NCBI RefSeq assembly: GCF_002744245.1
Contig: NZ_NKHG01000007.1
Location: 1-64,000 of the forward strand
Length of the DNA: 64,000 nucleotides
Direction: 5' to 3'
From: Bacillus pumilus
GTDB lineage: Bacteria > Bacillota > Bacilli > Bacillales > Bacillaceae
The stretch's first letter is position 1; each line of letters opens with the position of its first letter. The position numbers and the translations under genes were made by a program. Below are positions 38,471 to 46,224 of this stretch, piece by piece. The notes under the pieces were generated by a model. It was given only the letters and a program-made list of their open reading frames with translations. It had not been told where the DNA came from and did not search any database.

Positions 38471-39010
38471 TTGTTTCCACTACATGCAGATTCTTGGGAT
38501 GAAGTGATCGAGAGAAAAATCAAATATGATGAAAAGGTTGTGGAGCATACTTGTCAGCTGTTAGACGCACAGGAGCAGCAGGTAGTGTTGTTTCACAAGA
38601 TTGAAGACACGTTTACGATGAGAGCGGGTCATGGCGCTGTAACGATTCCAAAAGGGAGCTATACGACCGCCTATTATTGGGAGAACCGGCCGTACAATTT
38701 ATATTTTTGGAGAGATGATCGCGGGCGTTACCTTGGTTCTTATTTGAATATGGTCAGGAATACGTGGTTCAAGAATCAGATGGTCATTTTTGAAGATTTA
38801 ATCATTGATCTTCTCGTTCTTCCAAATGGTGCTTACTTTGTTTTGGATGAAGATGAACTGCCGGAGAGTTTAACGACTTTTGAACATGGTTCGGTCCGTC
38901 AAGCATTAGAGGATGTGATTGACTCGTTAGATCACATCCTCAAGCGAGTGAGGTCGGATGCAGAAGGGAAATACCATCACACCTTATTTGAGCAGGTCTT
39001 AAATAGATAA
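38471..39010 (+). CDS. DUF402 family nucleoside tri/diphosphate phosphatase-like protein
   Basis: About 179 residues from TTG 38471 (AAGGAG 10 bases upstream). The DUF402 barrel holds YTTAYYWENRPYNLYFWRDD, a metal-binding YLNMVRNTW and the acidic EDLIIDLLVLPNGAYFVLDE, with a C-terminal helix. Characterised relatives (SAV1646/Sa1684, YgaC-type) hydrolyse nucleoside di- and triphosphates. The upstream in-frame extension is Arg/Cys-rich and unlikely to be translated. Confidence 0.8.
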   Translation: MFPLHADSWDEVIERKIKYDEKVVEHTCQLLDAQEQQVVLFHKIEDTFTMRAGHGAVTIPKGSYTTAYYWENRPYNLYFWRDDRGRYLGSYLNMVRNTWFKNQMVIFEDLIIDLLVLPNGAYFVLDEDELPESLTTFEHGSVRQALEDVIDSLDHILKRVRSDAEGKYHHTLFEQVLNR

Positions 39011-39012
39011 AA

Positions 39013-39046
39013 AATCGATTCCTTTATGCAAGGAATGATTTTTTAA
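39013..39046. terminator. Bidirectional terminator between DUF402 and Epr-like genes
   Basis: AAAAAATC(g)ATTCCTT and AAGGAAT(g)ATTTTTT pair around TATGC; T-runs occur on both strands. Confidence 0.75.
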
Positions 39047-39047
39047 G

Positions 39048-40679
39048 TCAGACCTTTATACGGTTTAATCGTTTTTGTAAAGCGGTTTTCGTTTTGGATG
39101 CTTTTAATTGTTTGACAGCACTTTGAGCTGATGCTTTTGTTTTCTTTGTTCGTTTGGCTTCAGCTTTTTTTACTTTTTGTTTGGCGTCTGTCACTTTCTT
39201 TTGATAGGCGACTTGTTTTTTGACCTTGTCGAGCCGGTTTTGCAGGCTTGTTTTTTCTTTGCTTTTATTTAGCTTCTTGATGGCTGTTTGGGCGTTTTTA
39301 ATCGAGCCTTGCGTTTTGTTTTTTTCGGCAGCTTTGACCTTTGCACGTGCGGAACGAATATCAATGTTTGCTTGTACTTTTTTCACACGTTCTGTCAGTG
39401 CTGTTTTTTGTTTGCTTGCAGTGAGGCGGCCGATTTTCGTTTTGGCTTGATTGACATCTGCCTGCTTTTTCGATGTTTCGGCTTTTTTGACAGCGCTGGT
39501 TGCAGCCTTTAAAAAGGTAGATTGCGGGACATATTGCACGCGGCCATAGCCGAATTGTGCATCCTTTCCCTTAGCGCCAAGGTCCACCGTATAGCTGCGC
39601 AGTAAGGTGCGAAGCTGTACATTTGTTTTCTTCGGATAAAGCTGTTTTAGCAGCGCAAGCATCCCTGTGACATGTGGTGCGGCTTGTGATGTACCAGTTG
39701 CATACCAATATTCATTTTTCAAATAGGTGCTAATGACGTTCTCGCCAGGGGCGGAAAATTCGATCCCTTTCCCAGTATTGGAGAGGGAAACGAGTTTGTC
39801 TTTGTCAGTGGTTGCGGAAACAGCAATGACGCTATTGTATGCGGCAGGGTAGCTAATATGATTCTTCTTCCCATCATTCCCGCTTGCAGCGACCACCAGC
39901 AGTCCTTTTTTGTATGCTTGATCTACAGCTGAACGCAAAATTGGAATGTTATCTTCAAAGCCTAGACTCAGATTGATGATGTCCATCTTATTGGTGATGG
40001 CCCAATCGATACCTCGAAGCAGACTATTTAAGTCGCCTTCTCCCTTTTTATTTAATACTTTCACAGCATACAGCTTCACACCAGAAGCGACACCGACTGT
40101 ACCGTAATCGTTATTGAGCGCTCCGATTGTGCCAGCGACATGCGTTCCATGTCCTTCATCATCTTTGTAAGAGGAGGTGTAATTCACGAATGATTTACCG
40201 CCGGCCACCTTTAAATCTTCATGTGGAAAAATGCCAGTATCTAGAACGGCTACTTTCACATTTTTCCCTGTGACGCCTTCTTTTATCGCTTGCTTTACAT
40301 GAAGCTTCTGCAGGTTATAAGATTTTTGCACCAATACATCCTGACCAGTAGTAGAAGCGGTTTTTTTCAAGGTAGAAGAAGCGAGTTTGACTCTCACATT
40401 TTTTGAGACATAGGCGATGTTTGGATCTTTTTTGAGTGAGGTGACAGCTTGCTCATCTGCTGTCACAGCGACAGCAGGAAGGTGTATGTACTGTGTGTTT
40501 ACTTTTTCACTTTCATGAATCGCTGCTTGCTTTCCTTTTTGATTTTTATAGACGATGATGACATCTGTTTCTTTTGGCGGTGCAGCTGCCTGCGAATGGA
40601 AGGGCAAAGCAGTTGTCAGAGCAAGAAGAAACGCGATGACCACGAATATTTTCTTTTTCAAGGCAATGGCTCCTTGCAT
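39048..40679 (-). CDS. epr: Extracellular subtilisin-family protease, Epr-like
   Basis: 543 residues. A signal peptide (KKKIFVVIAFLLALTTALPF) and an inhibitor-I9-type propeptide (ETDVIIVYKNQKGK...NIAYVSKNVRV) precede the S8 catalytic domain. Asp is in VAVLDTGIFPHEDL, His in EGHGTHVAGTIGAL and Ser in YATGTSQAAPHVTGML. The C-terminal 130 residues are about three Lys/Ala-rich repeats (VKKAETSKKQADVNQAKTKI and similar), like the basic tail of B. subtilis Epr that aids wall association. Epr is 645 residues in B. subtilis, so this tail is shorter. ATG 40679 has ACGGAGG; TTG 40661 with AAGGAG is also possible. Confidence 0.87.
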   Translation of the reverse strand: MQGAIALKKKIFVVIAFLLALTTALPFHSQAAAPPKETDVIIVYKNQKGKQAAIHESEKVNTQYIHLPAVAVTADEQAVTSLKKDPNIAYVSKNVRVKLASSTLKKTASTTGQDVLVQKSYNLQKLHVKQAIKEGVTGKNVKVAVLDTGIFPHEDLKVAGGKSFVNYTSSYKDDEGHGTHVAGTIGALNNDYGTVGVASGVKLYAVKVLNKKGEGDLNSLLRGIDWAITNKMDIINLSLGFEDNIPILRSAVDQAYKKGLLVVAASGNDGKKNHISYPAAYNSVIAVSATTDKDKLVSLSNTGKGIEFSAPGENVISTYLKNEYWYATGTSQAAPHVTGMLALLKQLYPKKTNVQLRTLLRSYTVDLGAKGKDAQFGYGRVQYVPQSTFLKAATSAVKKAETSKKQADVNQAKTKIGRLTASKQKTALTERVKKVQANIDIRSARAKVKAAEKNKTQGSIKNAQTAIKKLNKSKEKTSLQNRLDKVKKQVAYQKKVTDAKQKVKKAEAKRTKKTKASAQSAVKQLKASKTKTALQKRLNRIKV

Positions 40680-40710
40680 ACAAGATGACCTCCGTCTTTT
40701 TTTCTCTATT

Positions 40711-40738
40711 ATATCGGAGAAACCAGAGGGATGGTTAA
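40711..40738 (-). promoter_or_regulatory. Sigma-D-like promoter upstream of the Epr-like gene
   Basis: Minus strand TCCGATAT (40718-40711) resembles the SigD -10 GCCGATAT, with TTAA (40738-40735) 16 bases upstream as a weak -35. A sigma-A-like TATAAT overlaps the -10. In B. subtilis epr is SigD-dependent, which fits. Confidence 0.45.
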
Positions 40739-40848
40739 AAGAATCATAGTTTGGACAGAAAGTTTTTTTGCAAGTATCCTGAAATTGAAATTCATAGAAT
40801 TCTAGTAGACAATAGAGAGATCATAATAAGAGAAAGAAGGACATGCCG

Positions 40849-42360
40849 ATGAACGTAAAAGAGTATATGACGTATGATGCGACTGATTTGGCAGCACTTG
40901 TACGGAAAAAGCAGGTAACGCCAGAGGAGCTTGTACAAGCTGCATTTGCTAGATTGGAGGAAGTCAATCCAGAACTAAATGCGGTGATTCAGATAAGACA
41001 GAATCAAGTGTTAAAAGACATCAAGCAATTAGAGGCGGATCAGCCGTTTGCGGGAGTTCCGTTTGTGCTGAAAAATATTTCGCAAGGGCTGGAAAATGAA
41101 CCGCTGACAGCTGGTGCTATGCTGCTAAAGGATGTCAAGGCGAAAACGGATTCTCACTTTGTTCATAAATTGAAGCAGGCGGGGCTTCTCATGATCGGTC
41201 ATACAAACACACCGGAATTCGGTTTGAGAAATGTGACAGAGCCCGCTTTGCATGGTCCAACGAGAAATCCTTGGAATGCCGCGCATTCTCCGGGCGGTTC
41301 AAGCGGCGGAACGGCTGCAGCTGTGGCAAGCGGCATCGTACCTGCGGGTGGAGCAAGTGATGGCGGCGGGTCCATTCGTATCCCTGCATCCTTTACTGGC
41401 TTGTTTGGACTCAAGCCAACACGAGGAAGAACGCCAGTAGGCCCAGGTGCAGGAAGACAGTGGCAAGGGGCTTCCATTGACTTTACGCTCACAAAGACAG
41501 TTCGAGACAGTGCAGCACTTCTTGATCTGCTTCAGGTCATTCAGCCAGAAGCCGCTTTCCAAACCCCGTTATATGACGGCAGCTATCAAGAGGATCTTGT
41601 GAAACGCACATCTTCTATACGAATTGCTTACAGCGTGGAATCTCCAGTTGGTACGAAGGTCAGTGAGGAAGCGAAGCAGGCGGTTCTGCAAACGGTGAAA
41701 TGGCTAAGTGAACAAGGGCATCAAATAGAGGAAGCGAAGCCAGAGATCGATGGTGTCCATCTCATGCAGCAATATTACGTGATGAACAGCGGAGAAATGT
41801 CTGCATTATTTACATCTTTGGCTCGTTCACTCGGGCGTCCTGTGAAGCCGGAGGAAACAGACATTGTGGCATGGGTGCTGGCGGAGGCTGGAAAGAATGT
41901 GACCGCTGCTGCCTATACAGAAAGTCTTGATGCGTGGGATATGGCAGCTGCACAAATGGCCGCATTTCATCAAACCTACGATCTCTATGTGACACCAGCT
42001 ACTGCCTATTCGGCTCCAAAGGTTGGTGAGCTTATGCATACCGATCAGGAAATAGCTGCACTGTTACGTGTGGTATCCCTTTCAATGCAAGCGCAGCAGG
42101 ATCTCATTTATGACATGTTCCTAAAGAGTCTGTCTTACACACCATTTACACAGCTTGCCAACTTAACAGGCCAGCCATCTATGAGTGTCCCTGTTCACCT
42201 CACGCAAGCGGGCATGCCTTTAGGTGTACAGGTGACAGCGCCTAAAGGAAAAGAGGACTGGCTGCTCAGGCTTGCAGCGGAAATGGAGTCATCTTCGATT
42301 TGGAAAGGAACAAAACAGTTATTGAATCAATCAAACGGTCAATGGAGGGGAAGGGTGTAA
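40849..42360 (+). CDS. Amidase signature family hydrolase
   Basis: About 503 residues. The Ser-cisSer-Lys triad is visible: Lys in GVPFVLKNISQG, cis-Ser in HSPGGSSGGTAAAVAS, and nucleophile Ser in GGASDGGGSIRIPASFTG. The overall layout follows amidases and 6-aminohexanoate-cyclic-dimer hydrolase-like enzymes; the amide substrate is unknown. ATG 40849 has AAGGA 7 bases upstream, while ATG 40843 is too close. The TetR gene starts 4 bases after the stop, so the two are co-transcribed. B. subtilis YerM is a possible relative. Confidence 0.85.
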   Translation: MNVKEYMTYDATDLAALVRKKQVTPEELVQAAFARLEEVNPELNAVIQIRQNQVLKDIKQLEADQPFAGVPFVLKNISQGLENEPLTAGAMLLKDVKAKTDSHFVHKLKQAGLLMIGHTNTPEFGLRNVTEPALHGPTRNPWNAAHSPGGSSGGTAAAVASGIVPAGGASDGGGSIRIPASFTGLFGLKPTRGRTPVGPGAGRQWQGASIDFTLTKTVRDSAALLDLLQVIQPEAAFQTPLYDGSYQEDLVKRTSSIRIAYSVESPVGTKVSEEAKQAVLQTVKWLSEQGHQIEEAKPEIDGVHLMQQYYVMNSGEMSALFTSLARSLGRPVKPEETDIVAWVLAEAGKNVTAAAYTESLDAWDMAAAQMAAFHQTYDLYVTPATAYSAPKVGELMHTDQEIAALLRVVSLSMQAQQDLIYDMFLKSLSYTPFTQLANLTGQPSMSVPVHLTQAGMPLGVQVTAPKGKEDWLLRLAAEMESSSIWKGTKQLLNQSNGQWRGRV

Positions 42361-42364
42361 ATAC

Positions 42365-42928
42365 GTGAGTACGAAAGAAAAAATTATTCAAACGGCCGCA
42401 CTTCTTTTACGTAAACAAGGATATCATGCGACAGGGTTGAATCAAATCATTAGAGAGAGCGGCACACCTAAGGGATCTCTTTACTATTACTTTCCAAATG
42501 GAAAAGAAGAGCTAGCCGTAGCAGCCGTTGAATATATTAGTCAAAATGTCATCCATCGTATTGAAGAAAGCTTTGCCTATTCGGATGATCCATATGTCGC
42601 TATCGATCGTTTTATGACAAATATCATTCGAGGATTTATGGAGAAAGAAAGTGAAAGAGGGATTCCGATTGTCTTGCTAGCGGCTGAATCAAAACCTGAG
42701 CATACACAGCTTCATGCTGCATGCAAACAAGAAATGATTCGGTGGCAAGAGCTTGTGAAAGAAAAGCTAATGAACAGCGGTTATGAAGAAAAAAAAGCGG
42801 ATGAGCTGGCTTCGCTTCTTCATTCAATGGTCATCGGGGGTCTGTCCATGACCACTGCACTCAAGCAGACGACACCTTTAGAACACGTAAAATACTACCT
42901 CAGACACTTATTTATGCGAGAAGAGTAA
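42365..42928 (+). CDS. TetR family repressor, LmrA/QdoR (YxaF) type
   Basis: 187 residues. The N-terminal HTH is KIIQTAALLLRKQGYHATGL, NQIIRESGTPKGSLYYYFPN, the wording shared by B. subtilis LmrA and YxaF/QdoR. The C-terminal ligand domain contains GIPIVLLAAESKPEHTQLHA. Those regulators release DNA on binding flavonoids such as quercetin. A matching LmrA/QdoR box lies 24 bases downstream, ahead of the quercetinase-like gene. The GTG start follows GGAGGGG. It sits directly after the amidase gene, so it probably controls the cluster. Confidence 0.87.
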   Translation: MSTKEKIIQTAALLLRKQGYHATGLNQIIRESGTPKGSLYYYFPNGKEELAVAAVEYISQNVIHRIEESFAYSDDPYVAIDRFMTNIIRGFMEKESERGIPIVLLAAESKPEHTQLHAACKQEMIRWQELVKEKLMNSGYEEKKADELASLLHSMVIGGLSMTTALKQTTPLEHVKYYLRHLFMREE

Positions 42929-42951
42929 AATCCATCGCATACTGCCTATCT

Positions 42952-42975
42952 ATTATATCAATTGGTCTATATAAT
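42952..42975. promoter_or_regulatory. LmrA/QdoR operator ahead of the quercetinase-like gene
   Basis: The half ATTATAT (42952-42958) and the half TTGGTCTATATAA (42962-42974) match the published B. subtilis LmrA/QdoR box (AWTATAtagaNYGgTCTATATWT) at most positions. It lies 33 bases before the start at 43009. Confidence 0.7.
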
Positions 42976-43008
42976 AAAGATAGTCAATGAGTCATGGGGA
43001 GTGATGGA

Positions 43009-44031
43009 ATGACGGAGCAACCGGAATGGATCAAGCAAGCCGAGGGTACCTCTTTTCATACCGTATCTGGTTCGGGAAAGCTGTATGGACTGGAGAATCA
43101 GCTTGTTCATGTGCTGGCAGAAGCAAATCAAACGAATGAACTGTTTGAGCTTGTCTTGATCACAGGTGGGAAAGGTGCTTATTTTCCGCTGCATTGTCAC
43201 GAGACATTATTTGAAACCATCTTTGTGTTAGAAGGTAAGCTTGAAGTGATGCTGGACGGTAAGAAATATATGGTAACGGCCTTCGATTATATTCATATCC
43301 CGCCTAAAACAATTCATGGCTACAGAATGCATAGTCACAAAACAAGGTTTATTTCCTATACATTGGGCGGACAAATGACAGCTGTCTATCAGCAAATTGG
43401 AAAGAGGCTCTCGCAAAATGAATGGTCGATGACCGATTATGCATTTGATACAGATAACTTTCAACAAGCTGAAAAAGAGAGCGATCTCATGCTGATGCAC
43501 GGAATCAGAGAGCTATCCAATACAACCAAGCCCTCAGTATTATTTCATAGTCAGCTCCCTCACATGGTACAGCCCTATGTATTAGAGGCTGGAGAAGGGA
43601 AGCAATACGTCATTGATGGTCAGCTTCATGAGTTGATTGCGACAAAGGATACAACAGGAGGCGGATTCAGTCATTTTGTGATTGAGGGAACAAAGGGGAA
43701 GTATTTTCCCCCGCACTACCATCAAGTGCATACGGAAGCATTCTATTGTGTTGAAGGGAAAATGAATCTTCATTTAAACGGCGAGGAGATTTGCCTGACG
43801 CCGGGTGACTTTGCCTATATACCCCCGAACATCATTCACTCATATGAATTAGCGTCTCATTCAAATAAATGTTTGATTTTGCTGCTTCCTGGAGATATTG
43901 AGCAAGTATATGAAGAGTTTGAAGAATCACAAAGTCCAAGTATGTGTCCTTATTTTATTCAGGAAGGGAATATGATGATTGACCGGGAGACATCGGCTCA
44001 ATATGACTTATATTTTGTCGAAAAAAAATGA
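43009..44031 (+). CDS. qdoI: Quercetin 2,3-dioxygenase-like bicupin
   Basis: 340 residues (B. subtilis QdoI/YxaG is 337) with two cupin domains. The first metal site is in FPLHCHETLFETIFVLEGKL with His at IPPKTIHGYRM. The second is in FPPHYHQVHTEAFYCVEGKM and IPPNIIHSYEL. Each provides the His3-Glu set. QdoI opens the flavonol ring of quercetin with release of CO. The neighbouring QdoR-type repressor and operator box support the role. Divergence from QdoI is considerable, so the natural substrate may differ. ATG 43009 follows GGGGAGTG. Confidence 0.8.
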   Translation: MTEQPEWIKQAEGTSFHTVSGSGKLYGLENQLVHVLAEANQTNELFELVLITGGKGAYFPLHCHETLFETIFVLEGKLEVMLDGKKYMVTAFDYIHIPPKTIHGYRMHSHKTRFISYTLGGQMTAVYQQIGKRLSQNEWSMTDYAFDTDNFQQAEKESDLMLMHGIRELSNTTKPSVLFHSQLPHMVQPYVLEAGEGKQYVIDGQLHELIATKDTTGGGFSHFVIEGTKGKYFPPHYHQVHTEAFYCVEGKMNLHLNGEEICLTPGDFAYIPPNIIHSYELASHSNKCLILLLPGDIEQVYEEFEESQSPSMCPYFIQEGNMMIDRETSAQYDLYFVEKK

Positions 44032-44191
44032 GTGTTAACGCCTTACACATTTTTCATCAACAGCCTGTCGGATTGAATCGGCGGGCTATTTCGCTTTTCT
44101 CCTCCGTGACATATATTCCTGATCTTATGCATGAACCATTTATTCAAGGTGAAGCTATGTAAAGATGACTTGAGTCAAAGGAGGAAATGCA

Positions 44192-45325
44192 TTGAGAGCA
44201 GTCACCTATCAAGGGAAAAATCGAATTGCGGTGAAGAAAGTGGATGCGCCGTCTATTCAAGATCGGGAAGATGTCATCGTTCGAATTACATCAACAGCGA
44301 TTTGTGGATCAGATTTACATTTGTATCAGGGGAACTTCCCACTGCCCATCGGCTATGTGATTGGGCATGAGCCGATGGGAATTGTGGAGGAAGTTGGGGC
44401 GGATGTCACGGCGGTAAAAAGGGGAGATCGTGTCGTTATTCCATTTACCGTTGCGTGTGGTCAATGTCAATATTGCCATCACCATCTAGAAAGCCAATGC
44501 GACCACTCAAACCCGCATTATGATTCGGGCGGACTTTTTGGATATAGTGAGAAATTCGGGAATTACCCCGGGGGACAGGCTGAATATTTACGCGTGCCCT
44601 TTGGAAACTATACACCGTTTAAGGTGCCGGATGATTGTGAGTTAGAGGATGAACAATTGCTATTCTTATCAGATGTTCTGCCAACTGCCTATTGGAGTGT
44701 AGAGCACGCAGGTGTGAAAAAGGGTGATTCCGTTATTGTGTTAGGATGTGGACCTGTTGGTTTAATGGCACAGCAATTTGCTTGGCAAAAAGGAGCAGAG
44801 CGTGTGATTGCCGTCGATTATATTGATTACCGCCTGCGTCATGCAAAACGGATGAGCGGAGTAGAAGTATTTGATTTTACAGAGGATCCCGACATGGGGG
44901 AAACATTAAAGGAGCTCACAAAGGGCGGAGCGGACGTCGTCATTGATTGTGTAGGAATGGACGGGAAGAAGTCACCGCTTGAAAAAATGGAGCAGAAGCT
45001 CAAGCTTCAAGGCGGGACGATTGGACCGATTCAAATTGCCACAAAAGCTGTTCGGAAATGTGGAACGGTTCAGCTGACTGGTGTGTATGGCGGTCTATAT
45101 AATATGTTCCCATTAGGCGCTTTTTTCGCTAGAAACGTCACGCTGAAAATGGGACAAGCTCCTGCAAGAGCGTACATGTCTAAGCTCTATCAAAAAGTGA
45201 CAACAGGTGAAATTGATCCTAAACCCATGATCACACATCAATTGCCATTAGATGATGCCGCTCATGCGTACCAAATATTCAATGAAAAACAGGATGATTG
45301 TATAAAGGTCATCTTACAGCCATAA
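44192..45325 (+). CDS. adhB: Zinc-dependent alcohol dehydrogenase, AdhB-like
   Basis: 377 residues (B. subtilis AdhB 378) with close similarity along the recalled sequence. Catalytic zinc ligands lie in STAICGSDLHLYQG and IGHEPMG, structural zinc Cys in ACGQCQYCHHHLESQCDHSN, and the NAD site in VIVLGCGPVGLMAQQ. Such enzymes oxidise small alcohols or formaldehyde adducts; substrate not known. TTG 44192 follows AAAGGAGGAAA. It ends just before a hairpin and repeat copy 2. Confidence 0.88.
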   Translation: MRAVTYQGKNRIAVKKVDAPSIQDREDVIVRITSTAICGSDLHLYQGNFPLPIGYVIGHEPMGIVEEVGADVTAVKRGDRVVIPFTVACGQCQYCHHHLESQCDHSNPHYDSGGLFGYSEKFGNYPGGQAEYLRVPFGNYTPFKVPDDCELEDEQLLFLSDVLPTAYWSVEHAGVKKGDSVIVLGCGPVGLMAQQFAWQKGAERVIAVDYIDYRLRHAKRMSGVEVFDFTEDPDMGETLKELTKGGADVVIDCVGMDGKKSPLEKMEQKLKLQGGTIGPIQIATKAVRKCGTVQLTGVYGGLYNMFPLGAFFARNVTLKMGQAPARAYMSKLYQKVTTGEIDPKPMITHQLPLDDAAHAYQIFNEKQDDCIKVILQP

Positions 45326-45329
45326 AAAG

Positions 45330-45354
45330 AAGGCTTAGGAGTATTCCTAAGCCT
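45330..45354. terminator. Terminator hairpin, first copy
   Basis: AGGCTTAGGA and TCCTAAGCCT form a perfect 10-bp stem around GTAT. The identical 25-base sequence recurs at 45524-45548, on the other side of the intergenic repeat. Here no T-run follows. Confidence 0.75.
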
Positions 45355-45523
45355 CAGCGTGTAGACAAACCCTCGCATTCGGTGTCAGTCCTGCGTGCCG
45401 GTACTCACGAATGTCACATTCGCTCCGCTGCGGTACTCGTCCTTTCTAGACTTCAAAGGTTTTCTATCACGCTGAAAAGAGGGCTAAAATAAAGGTCATT
45501 TTAGCCCTTTGTCAACAATCTGG
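45355..45523. repeat. Dispersed intergenic repeat, copy 2
   Basis: 169 bp, near-identical to copy 1 (1-176), differing by scattered substitutions and a short deletion before the GGGCTAAAAT stem. It is flanked by direct copies of a 25-bp hairpin, as if inserted with duplication of its target, the shared terminator between the convergent adhB and MarR genes. It starts with CAGCGTGTAGACAAAC and ends TTTGTCAACAATCTG. No coding content. Confidence 0.85.
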
Positions 45524-45548
45524 AAGGCTTAGGAGTATTCCTAAGCCT
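45524..45548 (-). terminator. Terminator hairpin, second copy (end of MarR gene)
   Basis: Exact duplicate of 45330-45354. It contains the stop codon of the MarR gene (45541-45543). Confidence 0.7.
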
Positions 45549-45984
45549 TTAATGTACGCTCGTCCATCATTTTTTCGATTAATTCAAAAAATGTTTTTTT
45601 TTCGTCCTCTGATAGATGGTTGAACAGTTGATTGACAAGCAATTGGCGATTTTCGATCATTTGCTTTGCTATTTGTTCACCCGATTCAGAGAGTGTAATC
45701 CATACAGTACGGCGGTCATTGTTATTTCTAGAGCGGATAATTAGACCTTCATCTTCTAAGTGATTGAGAGCGGTTGTTGTCGCAGAGGGAGATAATGAAA
45801 CTTCCTGCAGAATATTTTTCACAGTACATGATTGATGGCGGTAGATGATGCGTAAAATAAACCCTTTGACATTCGTGACGTTTTTCGGAATGTTCTCTTC
45901 ATCTATGCGCTTCGTTGCCTTTAAATACTTTGTCAGTGCATGGTCTAACAAACTTGCCTCTAGCTCGAAATGTTGCATTTCCAT
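45541..45984 (-). CDS. MarR family transcriptional regulator
   Basis: 147 residues. The winged helix reads TNVKGFILRIIYRHQSCTVK, NILQEVSLSPSATTTALNHL and the wing GLIIRSRNNNDRRTVWITLS, followed by a C-terminal dimerisation helix. ATG 45984 (MEMQHFEL) has AAAGAGG directly upstream; longer readings add unlikely residues. It is divergent from the acyl-CoA ligase gene 240 bases away, which is the most likely target. The ligand could be a carboxylate or CoA thioester of that enzyme's substrate. Confidence 0.86.
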   Translation of the reverse strand: MEMQHFELEASLLDHALTKYLKATKRIDEENIPKNVTNVKGFILRIIYRHQSCTVKNILQEVSLSPSATTTALNHLEDEGLIIRSRNNNDRRTVWITLSESGEQIAKQMIENRQLLVNQLFNHLSEDEKKTFFELIEKMMDERTLKA

Positions 45985-46163
45985 ACCTCTTTTCCTATTG
46001 CATTCGCATTTTCCGATCAATTACTAGGTCTATCTTATCATAATAATCATCATCATTTAAACCAAAATGGAAGACGGCTATAAAATTACCTATATTATCA
46101 ATTAATTAAAAGAACAATTCTAAAATGAAATGATTTTACTTTCGGCTCTTTTTATTCTAGAAT

Positions 46164-46196
46164 GTGAATGAGATAAAATCTGCCAATCCCATTCAC
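46164..46196. promoter_or_regulatory. Inverted repeats upstream of the acyl-CoA ligase gene
   Basis: GTGAATG (46164-46170) and CATTCAC (46190-46196) are inverted, 19 bases apart. Just upstream is a 10-bp palindrome ATTCTAGAAT (46154-46163). Either could bind the divergent MarR protein. Confidence 0.35.
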
Positions 46197-46224
46197 TGGA
46201 AATTGGCTATGGGAAATCAAACGT

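Noticed and set aside
39050-39500. Tandem Lys/Ala-rich repeats as a DNA repeat array
   Set aside because: The DNA repeats are imperfect and explained by the coding of the basic C-terminal tail of the Epr-like protease.
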